A stretch of DNA of 64,000 nt from Hymenobacter sp. ISL-91 (GTDB taxonomy: Bacteria > Bacteroidota > Bacteroidia > Cytophagales > Hymenobacteraceae). Position numbers and translations under genes: made by a program. The notes under the pieces were generated by a model that saw nothing but the letters and a program-made list of their open reading frames with translations, made no database searches and was not told the DNA's origin. Below, one piece after another: positions 57,262-64,000 of this stretch. The first letter of the stretch is position 1, and every line of letters begins with the position of its first letter. The stretch covers positions 38,960 through 102,959 of the forward strand of contig NZ_JAGGPS010000022.1 of assembly GCF_018613725.1 (NCBI RefSeq). Direction: 5' to 3'.

Positions 57262-57509
57262 TGAGCCTTCTTGCTGTAACGGTTGCGGAACTTCTCCACG
57301 CGGCCGGCGGTGTCGATAAACACGTTTTTGCCGGTGTAGAACGGGTGCGACGCCGAGCTAACTTCCACCTTGATAACGGGGTAAGTCTTGCCGTCTTCCA
57401 TGGTGATGGTCTCGTTGGAGCTCATCGTGGAGCGGGTCACGAACTTGAAGTCGCTGGAAGTGTCCTGGAATACCACTTCGCGATACTCGGGATGAATTTC
57501 TTTTTTCAT
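57258..57509 (-). CDS. rpmE2: 50S ribosomal protein L31 type B
   Basis: 83 residues: [21 protein letters not shown], then a loop with [14 protein letters not shown] and the end [15 protein letters not shown]. The CxxC zinc motif of type A L31 is absent, so this is the zinc-free paralogue. It bridges the ribosomal subunits. A good promoter lies 50-80 bases upstream and the stop codon is within a heptamer array. Confidence 0.97.
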   Translation of the reverse strand: MKKEIHPEYREVVFQDTSSDFKFVTRSTMSSNETITMEDGKTYPVIKVEVSSASHPFYTGKNVFIDTAGRVEKFRNRYSKKAQ

Positions 57510-57561
57510 GGTCGTAGGGCCGTTTGTACCTGAGTGCCTGCCGATTTTGCGGAAGGGACTG

Positions 57562-57593
57562 CAAAAGTACATGTTAGGTCCGGATTTTAAAAA
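57562..57593 (-). promoter_or_regulatory. promoter for rpmE2
   Basis: TACTTTTG (57569-57562) with TTTT 20 bases upstream, closely fitting the Bacteroidota consensus; the leader is about 45 bases. Confidence 0.6.
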
Positions 57594-57745
57594 CGTCCGC
57601 CTTTTTTTTCCTCGTGCCAGCCCAACAACCCTTTGGCGCCAAGTCGTTTCCGGCTGTGGCCGCCGCCGATATTAGTGGCTTCAAAGACAGCCCGCGCTGC
57701 TTTCGAAGCCGCTGATATCGTGCTGTGCTTTTAACCGAAACCAAC

Positions 57746-57753
57746 TATGTTTG
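57746..57753 (+). promoter_or_regulatory. -7 element for the small secreted protein
   Basis: TATGTTTG overlaps a possible early ATG at 57747, which argues for the start at 57795 instead. Confidence 0.4.
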
Positions 57754-57794
57754 CACTGCCTTCCGCTCTATCTACTACGTTTATCCTTCTTGCT

Positions 57795-58196
57795 ATGAAA
57801 CGCTTACCTGCCTTACTGGGGCTTCTGTTGCTGCTTTCCGGGCTGGCCTCGGGTTCGGGGCTGCTGCTTTTTCGTACCCAGGCCCTGCCCGGCGGAGTGC
57901 AGCTGGAGTGGGCCGCCGCCAACGCCCCCAACGTCATCCGCTACGGCATCGACCGGCAGGACGGACCGGCGGATGATTTCGACTGCCTGACCAGCCTGAC
58001 GGCTGGCTCCCGGTCGCGCTACTCCTACTTCGACCGCCATGCCCGCCCCGTAGCGGCCGACGGCAGCGCGGTTACTTACCGCCTCACCGTACACACAGCC
58101 GCCGGTGCTCAGGCTTATCTCAGCTCGCCTCCCCCACCTGCTGCCAGTACCCCCTTGGACAGCTGCTGGCTCCTTATCAAGCAGATGTTTCGCTGA
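57795..58196 (+). CDS. small secreted protein, fibronectin-like
   Basis: 133 residues with a signal peptide (MKRLPALLGLLLLLSGLASG). The mature part (VQLEWAAANAPNVIRYGIDRQ, SYFDRHARPVAADGSAVTYRL) looks like a single fibronectin-type-III or similar beta-sandwich, a common module of sorting-domain proteins, but it has no sorting domain itself. Two cysteines (DFDCLTS and LDSCWLL) may pair. Start chosen because a promoter element covers the earlier ATG. Followed by a terminator and rdgB. Confidence 0.65.
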   Translation: MKRLPALLGLLLLLSGLASGSGLLLFRTQALPGGVQLEWAAANAPNVIRYGIDRQDGPADDFDCLTSLTAGSRSRYSYFDRHARPVAADGSAVTYRLTVHTAAGAQAYLSSPPPPAASTPLDSCWLLIKQMFR

Positions 58197-58205
58197 GTGC
58201 AGCAG

Positions 58206-58229
58206 CGTCGGCCTCAGGCCGGCTTTTTT
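58206..58229 (+). terminator. terminator
   Basis: CGGCC-TCA-GGCCG hairpin followed by TTTTTTA. Confidence 0.5.
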
Positions 58230-58276
58230 ATGGCTGATATTTGCTTCGCTTTCCGTTCACTTTCTTCCTGCCTGCC

Positions 58277-58858
58277 ATGCGCCTCTGTTTCGCCTCCAAC
58301 AACGCTCATAAACTCGACGAAATCAGGCCGCTGCTGCCGGCTACGGTGCAGCTGCTGAGCCTGGCTGCTATTGGCTGTACTGAGGAGTTGCCCGAAACCC
58401 AGGATACGCTCGAAGGCAACGCCCGCCAGAAGGCCCAGTACGTGTGGGACCACTTCGGTGTGGCCTGTTTCGCCGACGACACCGGCCTCGAAGTAACGGC
58501 CCTGGGCGGGGCGCCCGGCGTGTATTCGGCCCGCTATGCCGGCCCGCAGCGCCTGGCCGAAGACAACGTGGCCAAGCTACTACACGAGCTGCGCAACCAC
58601 CCCGACCGTACGGCCCGGTTCCGGACTGTGGTGGCGTTGGTGCTACCCGACGGTACGGTACACGAGTTTGCCGGGGCCGTGGAAGGCCACATCAACCCGG
58701 AGCTGCACGGTACTGGCGGTTTCGGCTACGACCCGGTATTTATTCCGGCCGAGGGCGACGGGCGCACGTTTGCCGAAATGCCGCTAACCGAAAAGAACGG
58801 CCTTAGCCACCGCAGCCGGGCCGTAGCCAAGCTGGTGGCGTTTCTGAATCAGAAGTGA
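58277..58858 (+). CDS. rdgB: non-canonical purine NTP pyrophosphatase (RdgB/HAM1)
   Basis: 193 residues. It hydrolyses ITP, dITP and XTP to monophosphates and keeps them out of DNA. Family signature FASNNAHKLDEI at the N-terminus (substrate phosphate loop), FADDTGLEVTALGGAPGVYSARYAG with the metal aspartates, and GGFGYDPVFIP plus SHRSRAVAKL near the end. Start at 58277 matches family length. Its stop codon sits inside a heptamer array. Confidence 0.95.
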   Translation: MRLCFASNNAHKLDEIRPLLPATVQLLSLAAIGCTEELPETQDTLEGNARQKAQYVWDHFGVACFADDTGLEVTALGGAPGVYSARYAGPQRLAEDNVAKLLHELRNHPDRTARFRTVVALVLPDGTVHEFAGAVEGHINPELHGTGGFGYDPVFIPAEGDGRTFAEMPLTEKNGLSHRSRAVAKLVAFLNQK

Positions 58859-59065
58859 GAAGTGAGAAACGGTACGGCCCCGTTGAGAAAAAAAACTGTC
58901 ATTCTGAGCGAAGCCGGAGGCGAGGTCGAAGAATCTCGCGTGCCATGCTACCCCTATCGTCAGGAATTACTTTGGCACGCGAGATTCTTCAACTACGCCT
59001 CCGGCTTGGCTCAGAATGACGTCTCTTTTCTCACTATCTCATCTTTCATCTCTCACTTCTCACTA
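58853..59065. repeat. heptamer pair enclosing a dispersed palindrome (locus 8)
   Basis: Left: GAAGTGA, GAAGTGA, GAAACGG at 58853-58873. Right: TCACTAT, CTCATCT, TTCATCT, CTCACTT, CTCACTA at 59031-59065, inverted to the left. The palindrome 58898-59020 lies between them. Same build and words as locus 3. Confidence 0.85.
58898..59020. repeat. GTCATYCTGAG dispersed palindrome, copy 4
   Basis: 48-bp arms (58898-58945, 58973-59020) with a few mismatches, beginning GTCATTCTGAGCGAAG and containing GAAGAATCTCGCG. Confidence 0.85.
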
Positions 59066-59071
59066 CTTTTG
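59064..59071 (+). promoter_or_regulatory. -7 element for udk at the edge of a heptamer array
   Basis: TACTTTTG begins inside the last CTCACTA heptamer, 40 bases before the udk ATG, so the repeat may supply part of the promoter. Confidence 0.4.
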
Positions 59072-59110
59072 CAGGGTTGGCCCTGCCGGTACGGGCCTCG
59101 TTTTTCCCTT

Positions 59111-59743
59111 ATGCAACAACCTTTCATCGTCGGTATCACGGGCGGCAGCGCCTCGGGCAAAACCACGTTTCTGCGCCGGCTGCTGGCCTCTTTTCCCGAA
59201 GAAGATATTTGCCTGATTTCGCAGGACAACTATTACCACCCGCGCGAAAACCAGCTGGTCGATGCCCAGGGCGTCACCAACTTCGACCTGCCTACTTCCA
59301 TCGATTCGGCGGCCTACGCGGCCGATGTGCTGCGCATCAGCCAGGGCAAAGAGGTGCGCCGGCCCGAGTACACGTTTAATAACCCCAATGTGGTGGCGGC
59401 TGAACTGGTGTTCCGGCCCGCGCCTATTGTAGTGGTAGAGGGCATTTTTGTGTTCTACTTTGAAGCCGTGGCCCGCCTGCTCGACCTGAAGGTATTCATT
59501 GATGCCCAGGAGCACGTGAAACTGCAGCGCCGCATCATCCGCGACCGGGACGAGCGGGGCTACGACCTGGAGGACGTGCTGTATCGCTACACGCACCATG
59601 TGGCCCCCACCTACGAGAAGTACATTAAGCCCTTCCAGCAGGACGCCGACCTGATTATCCCAAACAACCACCGCTTTGATAAGGGCCTGGAGGTGCTGGT
59701 AGCCTACCTGCGCGGCAAAGTGGTAGCCAGCCGGGCCGAGTAG
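59111..59743 (+). CDS. udk: uridine kinase
   Basis: 210 residues. P-loop GGSASGKT (11-18), substrate loop SQDNYYHPR, PTSIDSA, and the lid RIIRDRDERGYDLEDVLYRY. It phosphorylates uridine and cytidine with ATP or GTP in pyrimidine salvage. The open frame extends 83 codons upstream through the palindrome at 58898-59020, but the ATG at 59111 is the family start. Confidence 0.94.
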   Translation: MQQPFIVGITGGSASGKTTFLRRLLASFPEEDICLISQDNYYHPRENQLVDAQGVTNFDLPTSIDSAAYAADVLRISQGKEVRRPEYTFNNPNVVAAELVFRPAPIVVVEGIFVFYFEAVARLLDLKVFIDAQEHVKLQRRIIRDRDERGYDLEDVLYRYTHHVAPTYEKYIKPFQQDADLIIPNNHRFDKGLEVLVAYLRGKVVASRAE

Positions 59744-59765
59744 CCGGAACAGCTTTTTTGCGAGC

Positions 59766-59792
59766 AGCCCCCGAAAATTTCGGGGGCTTTTT
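59766..59792 (+). terminator. udk terminator
   Basis: AGCCCCCGAAA/TTTCGGGGGCT hairpin (59766-59788) followed by TTTT. Confidence 0.8.
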
Positions 59793-59823
59793 CGTGGATT
59801 TGCGGCAGCAGCGGGCCGGGGCG

Positions 59824-59854
59824 TTGCAGCCGCGAGGTCAAAAACCTATATTTG
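59824..59854 (+). promoter_or_regulatory. promoter upstream of a small membrane protein gene
   Basis: TATATTTG (59847-59854) with TTGC 19 bases before it, a good Bacteroidota-type match. Confidence 0.5.
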
Positions 59855-59873
59855 TAGTTCTTACATCTGTTCT

Positions 59874-60248
59874 GTGCTGCTGCTCACCGCCTTTTTACCG
59901 CGTCTGCGCCTCGCCTTTCTCACCCTAACGGTGCTGATGGTGCTGGGCCTTAACCACCAGTCGGTGGCGACGCTGCGGGTGCTACCAGCAGCCGAAGCGC
60001 CGGCCCGCGCCGCCGTTGCCGGCCGCACCGCCGTGGTAGAAGAGCGCGTGAACCTGGAGGCAACGCCCGTTTTGGTGGCCGAGCTGCCCGCTGTTGCCGA
60101 TGCCTGGCTGCCCGCGCCGCTGTTGCTGCCCACGAGGTCACAATGGCCGGCTTTCGTTCAGACGGTTTCTTCTCCATATCCTGGTCGGCCGGTTGGCCTG
60201 CTGCGGGCCCGGCTGCTGCGCGTGGCCCTCTCACCCCAGGCTCCCTAG
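59874..60248 (+). CDS. small hypothetical protein with hydrophobic N-terminus
   Basis: 124 residues from a GTG codon. A hydrophobic segment (about 8-27, LRLAFLTLTVLMVLGL) would act as a signal anchor; the rest is Ala/Val/Pro/Leu-rich and of low sequence character (PARAAVAGRTAVVEERVNLE). No family recognised. The well-placed promoter supports expression; the composition is typical of fast-evolving small exported proteins, and a shadow frame cannot be wholly excluded. Confidence 0.45.
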   Translation: MLLLTAFLPRLRLAFLTLTVLMVLGLNHQSVATLRVLPAAEAPARAAVAGRTAVVEERVNLEATPVLVAELPAVADAWLPAPLLLPTRSQWPAFVQTVSSPYPGRPVGLLRARLLRVALSPQAP

Positions 60249-60444
60249 CTTCGGCAGGGAAGAAATACGGGCGCTGCCCCGGTTCGCCAAAGCGCACTGA
60301 CAGGCCTCAACTGAGGTAAAACTTCATCCGCGCGCTTTTGGGCATCCTCTTCCCCTGTTTTCCTGCCATCCGGCCACTGCCCGCTATAGTAGTGGGCTGA
60401 GCACGGGGTTTATTTTTTGCTTTCCAGAACCGTAGCCGCATGCC

Positions 60445-60472
60445 AATAGCTGCCGGCTAACAGCTCAACAAA
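60445..60472. repeat. heptamer array (locus 9)
   Basis: AATAGCT, GCCGGCT, AACAGCT, CAACAAA, ending five bases before the secDF start; the words match locus 6. Confidence 0.6.
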
Positions 60473-60476
60473 ATCA

Positions 60477-63443
60477 ATGCGTAATAAAGGACTCATCATC
60501 ACGCTGACACTTATTCTGTCGGCGTTGTGCATTTACTTCCTCTCGCTGACGCTCATCTCGCGGGGTGTACAGCGGGATGCCGAGCGCTACGCCACGAGTG
60601 GCGGCAAGATTGTAGAAAAACAGCGCCAGCACTACCTCGACTCGGTATGGCGCGCGCCCGTGTTCGGGCCCCTGACTTATAAAGAAGTGCGGCAGTCGGA
60701 GCTGGGCCTGGGCCTTGACCTGAACGGCGGCATGCACCTGACGCTCGAAGTGTCGCCGGTGGAAATCGTGCGGGCCATGAGCGGCAAGAGCAAGGACGCC
60801 AACTTCAACAAGGCCATGGCCCAGGCCCAGGCGCAGCAGCGCAGCAACCCGGGCACGCCCTTCACCACGCTGTTTGCCCAGGCATTCCGCGAGGTGGCTC
60901 CCAACGACAAGCTGGCCCGCATCTTCGCCAACACCATCAACAAGGGTGCTATCGACATCAACTCGACCGACGAACAGGTTATCGGCGAAATCAACAAGCA
61001 GCTGGAGGATGCCATCGACCGTTCGTTCGACATCCTGCGCACCCGAATCGACAAATTCGGCACCAGCCAGCCCAGCATTCAGCGCGTAAAAGGCACCGGT
61101 CGCATTCAGATTGAGCTGCCCGGCGTGGATAACCCCGACCGCGTGCGCAAGCTGGTGCAGGGCCAGGCCAAGCTGGAATTCTGGGAAGTATGGCGCCAGG
61201 ATGAGTTTGCGCCCTACCTCAACCAGCTCAACCAGGTGCTGAGCGCCAAGGAAGCCCTGGCTACGCCGGCCGCTGCGGCCGCCACCACGGCAGCAGCTAC
61301 TGCCGCCCCCGGCGACACCTCGGCCCTGGCCCGCCAGCTGGCCCAGAAAAACACCGCCGCTGCCCCGACCGACTCCGCTTCACCCCAGAAAAACGTGCTC
61401 GGCAGCTTGTTCACCATGCCCGGCACGCTGGGCGCCAACATCCGCGACACGGCCCGTGTAAACGCCGTGCTGCGTAGCGCCGACACCCGCGCTGTACTGC
61501 CCTCCAACCTGAGCCTGATGTGGGCCGTGAAGCCCGACATGATTGACGGCCAGGAATACCTGCAGCTCTATGCCATCCGCAAGAGCCGCGACATGGAGGC
61601 CCCTATCGGGGGTGAAGTAGTAAGCGACGCCCGCGGCGACTTCAGCCAGCAGGGTGCCGGCGCCGAGGTATCGATGCAGATGAACTCGAACGGGGCCCGC
61701 AAGTGGCAGCGCCTGACGGCCGCCAACATCGGCCGCCAGGTAGCCATTGTGCTCGACGATTACGTGTACTCGGCCCCCGTGGTACAGGCCGAAATTGCCG
61801 GCGGCAACTCCAGCATCTCGGGCAACTTCACCATCGAGGAAGCCCAGGATCTGGCCAGCGTACTGAAGGCCGGTAAGCTGCCCGCTCCTACCCGCATTGT
61901 GGAAGAAGCCGTGGTAGGCCCCTCGCTGGGCCAGGAAGCCACCAACCAGGGCCTGTACTCCACGCTCGGCGGTCTGCTGATTATTATGGCCTTTATGGCG
62001 GCCTACTACGGCCGCGCCGGCATTGTGGCCGACGTGGTGCTGCTGTTCAACCTGTTCCTGATCATGGGCATTCTGGCCCAGTTCAGCTTCGCGCTTACCC
62101 TGCCCGGCATTGCCGGTTTGCTGCTCGTTATTGCGGCCTCGGTAGATGCCAACGTGCTTATTTTCGAGCGAATCCGGGAAGAGATGGACCACGGCCTGCT
62201 GCCCAAGGACGCCATCAACAAAGGCTACTCGCGCGCTTTCTCGGCTATTTTCGATGCCAACGTAACCACGCTCATCATTGCGACCATCCTATTCATTTTT
62301 GGTACGGGTCCGGTGCAGAACTTCGCCATTACGCTGCTGATTGGTGTGTTTACCTCGTTCCTGGCGGCCGTGTACATTTCGCGCCTGATTATCGAGTGGA
62401 TGATAAAGGGCAAGGAAACTACCTCGCTCACGTTCAGCACCTTCCTCTCGCGCAACCTGTTCCAGAACATCAACTTTGATATTGTAGGCAAGCGCAAGCT
62501 GGCGTACGCCTTCTCCACGGTGTTCATCCTCATCGGTTTCGGGATGATGTATCTGCAGGGTGGCCCCAACCTGGGCGTCGATTTCCGCGGCGGCCGGGCC
62601 TATGTAGTGAGCTTCGATAAGCCCGTAGTGGCTTCCGATGCCCGCGACCTGCTGACCAACCAGTACTTTGGCGGCACCGGCACCGAGGCCAAAACCTTCG
62701 GTACCAACAACCGCCTGCGCATCACGACCGGCTATTTGGCCGATGACGAGAGCGTAGGCGCCGACGACAAGGTGAAAACTGCCCTGCTGGCCGGCTTGAA
62801 TGCCAAGTACGGAGCCCTCAACCCCACTATCGAAAGCACCGCTAAAGTTGGCGCTACCATTGCCGACGACATCAAACGGACCTCGGTGCTGAGCCTGGGC
62901 CTGACGCTGCTGGCCATTTTCGTGTACGTACTCTTCCGCTTCGAGAAGTGGCAGTACTCGATGGCCGCCGTAGTGGCCCTGTTCCACGATGCGCTCATCG
63001 TTATTGCCTCCTTCCCGATTGCGCGGGCCTTTGGCCTCAACTACGAGATGGACCAGGTGTTCGTGGCTGCTATCCTGACAACCATCGGCTTCTCGATGAA
63101 CGACACCATCGTGATTTACGACCGAATCAGGGAGTATCTGCAGGAAAACAAGCACCTCACGTTTGCACAGGTTGTCAACCCGGCCCTGAACAGCACGTTC
63201 TCGCGCACCATGATTACGTTCACCACCGTGTTCCTGGTAATGCTCGTGCTCTACATCTTCGGCGGCGAAACGCTGCGCTCGTTCTCGTTCGCCATGTTGC
63301 TCGGCGTTGTGTTCGGTACCTACTCCTCACTGTTCATTGCGGCTGGTCTGATCATCGACACCTATGGCAGCAAGGAAACCACCACGCTGGCCACCACCGA
63401 CGAAGCGGGTGTTCCCAAGCTCAACAGCTCGCACTCCATCTAA
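60477..63443 (+). CDS. secDF: protein translocase SecDF fusion
   Basis: 988 residues, the fused form usual in Bacteroidota, with 12 expected membrane helices. SecD part: helix 1 (8-29), GLGLDLNGGMHLTLEV, a large periplasmic head, then VDANVLIFERIREEMDHG in the fourth-helix region with the proton-relay aspartate. SecF part from about 660: GGPNLGVDFRGGRAYVV, FHDALIVIASF and NDTIVIYDRIREYL. The head contains an Ala/Thr-rich loop (about 264-310) that adds low-complexity sequence. It uses the proton gradient to pull proteins from SecYEG. Strong terminator after it. Confidence 0.97.
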   Translation: MRNKGLIITLTLILSALCIYFLSLTLISRGVQRDAERYATSGGKIVEKQRQHYLDSVWRAPVFGPLTYKEVRQSELGLGLDLNGGMHLTLEVSPVEIVRAMSGKSKDANFNKAMAQAQAQQRSNPGTPFTTLFAQAFREVAPNDKLARIFANTINKGAIDINSTDEQVIGEINKQLEDAIDRSFDILRTRIDKFGTSQPSIQRVKGTGRIQIELPGVDNPDRVRKLVQGQAKLEFWEVWRQDEFAPYLNQLNQVLSAKEALATPAAAAATTAAATAAPGDTSALARQLAQKNTAAAPTDSASPQKNVLGSLFTMPGTLGANIRDTARVNAVLRSADTRAVLPSNLSLMWAVKPDMIDGQEYLQLYAIRKSRDMEAPIGGEVVSDARGDFSQQGAGAEVSMQMNSNGARKWQRLTAANIGRQVAIVLDDYVYSAPVVQAEIAGGNSSISGNFTIEEAQDLASVLKAGKLPAPTRIVEEAVVGPSLGQEATNQGLYSTLGGLLIIMAFMAAYYGRAGIVADVVLLFNLFLIMGILAQFSFALTLPGIAGLLLVIAASVDANVLIFERIREEMDHGLLPKDAINKGYSRAFSAIFDANVTTLIIATILFIFGTGPVQNFAITLLIGVFTSFLAAVYISRLIIEWMIKGKETTSLTFSTFLSRNLFQNINFDIVGKRKLAYAFSTVFILIGFGMMYLQGGPNLGVDFRGGRAYVVSFDKPVVASDARDLLTNQYFGGTGTEAKTFGTNNRLRITTGYLADDESVGADDKVKTALLAGLNAKYGALNPTIESTAKVGATIADDIKRTSVLSLGLTLLAIFVYVLFRFEKWQYSMAAVVALFHDALIVIASFPIARAFGLNYEMDQVFVAAILTTIGFSMNDTIVIYDRIREYLQENKHLTFAQVVNPALNSTFSRTMITFTTVFLVMLVLYIFGGETLRSFSFAMLLGVVFGTYSSLFIAAGLIIDTYGSKETTTLATTDEAGVPKLNSSHSI

Positions 63444-63480
63444 GCACAGCTGTTGCAGATGCATTGTGTGTGTGCTTCTA

Positions 63481-63520
63481 AAGCAAAAGAGCCCGGCCAA
63501 TTGGTCGGGCTCTTTTGCTT
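63481..63520. terminator. secDF terminator
   Basis: AAGCAAAAGAGCCCGgCCAA pairs with its complement across 63481-63520 with one mismatch and practically no loop beyond CCAATTGG. Confidence 0.8.
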
Positions 63521-63579
63521 GTAGGTATAGACGCCGTTTAAGTAGTGTTGCATAAGTAAACGGGTGGTACGTATGGGCG

Positions 63580-63587
63580 TATCTTTG
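63580..63587 (+). promoter_or_regulatory. -7 element of the insertion sequence
   Basis: TATCTTTG ends 4 bases before the transposase ATG at 63592, another near-leaderless layout. Confidence 0.5.
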
Positions 63588-63591
63588 GGCC

Positions 63592-64000
63592 ATGATTTTA
63601 GCCCCTCTGCCGCTGACAGCCCTCGAAATAACCACCCTGGAAGCGGCTTGTGCCCAGGGGCCGCACCCGCGTATGCGCCGCCGGGCGCAAGCGGTACTCG
63701 GTCATCATCGCGGAGCCAGTATCAGCACGCTGGCCACCCTATTTGGCGTGCAGTATAATACCCTCAGCCAGTGGCTGCGCAACTGGCGGCGCCACGGCTT
63801 GGCGGGCTTAGCTGAAGCCGGCCGCTCCGGTCGACCCACCAAATTGCCGTCGGCTGTTAAAAAAAAGTAGTTGCCTGGCTGGGTATGGCCACCCAACAAC
63901 TGCGCCACTGGCTGCCCGATATCCGCCGGGCCTGGGGTATCAAGTTACACATAAGCACCTTACGGCGGCTGGCTCGTCGAGCAGGCTACCGCTGGAAACG
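63592..64000 (+). mobile_element. IS630-type transposase, left part, with likely -1 frameshift
   Basis: The first frame (63592-63870) encodes 92 residues: an IS630-type helix-turn-helix, MRRRAQAVLGHHRGASISTL and QYNTLSQWLRNWRRHGLAGL, ending at TAG right after a run of eight A. In the -1 frame the protein continues without a stop to the window edge: VVAWLGMATQQLRHWL, then IRRAWGIKLHISTLRRLARR, the second helix-turn-helix. The slippery A-AAA-AAG at 63861-63867 is the classic site for programmed -1 slippage. The right end and DDE domain are outside the window. The left end lies in 63521-63591, but I cannot fix the inverted repeat. Confidence 0.88.

Overview
The window looks like chromosome from a high-GC member of the Bacteroidota, most likely a Hymenobacter-like Cytophagales. 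The grounds are: a gliding lipoprotein (GldH), proteins with type IX secretion (T9SS) sorting domains, a PorE-type OmpA lipoprotein, GWxTD and DUF2723 proteins, fused SecDF, type B ribosomal protein L31, RicT, and promoters of the Bacteroidota form TAnnTTTG with almost no Shine-Dalgarno sites. No rRNA, tRNA or CRISPR array was recognised.

Layout. 1-2135: an AT-rich partial gene at the left edge, a long non-coding stretch, and a microbial rhodopsin with an unusual helix C motif (Ser-Thr-Thr). 2136-4601: a ferredoxin-NADP reductase and its likely [2Fe-2S] ferredoxin, then a predicted outer-membrane barrel. 4694-12322: a small secreted protein, a 2099-residue alpha-2-macroglobulin and a DinB protein, all on the minus strand. 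12450-15866: a secreted unknown, a membrane-anchored HhH protein, a disordered protein and a cold-shock protein. 16014-22327: gldH coupled to ricT, a HEIGH-type metalloprotease lipoprotein and a T9SS-exported subtilase. 22514-29088: a beta-propeller protein, lpxH, lutC, ftsH and rsfS on the minus strand, with birA divergent. 29362-35410: a sorting-domain-only protein, a DUF2723 glycosyltransferase-like protein, a GWxTD protein and rlmB. 35512-42748: icd, manC, kdsD, recQ and a bacilliredoxin. 42916-51747: an amber-interrupted small gene, a TPR protein, a PorE-like lipoprotein, a 1161-residue hybrid kinase with a LytTR regulator, and a PKD protein. 51779-57509: rfbD-like, cyclophilin, hemC, holB, a GlmU-like protein and L31. 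57795-64000: a small secreted protein, rdgB, udk, a small membrane protein, secDF and the start of an IS630-type transposase that needs a -1 frameshift.

How the genes fit together. Most are housekeeping genes in short operons. The envelope theme is strong: LpxH, ManC and KdsD build surface sugars and lipid A; SecDF exports proteins; the PorE-like protein and GldH belong to the T9SS and gliding machinery; the subtilase is an evident T9SS cargo.

The most unusual signal is between genes. At nine places there are arrays of four to seven degenerate 7-bp units. The unit differs from place to place but the 7-bp period is kept. They often flank a terminator or a longer palindrome as inverted arms. 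Two further dispersed palindrome families, one beginning GTCATTCTGAG and one GGGGCGGGGCTTGTCC, share the intergenic spaces. In places these elements supply stop codons, a start codon, a signal peptide and an in-frame protein insertion.
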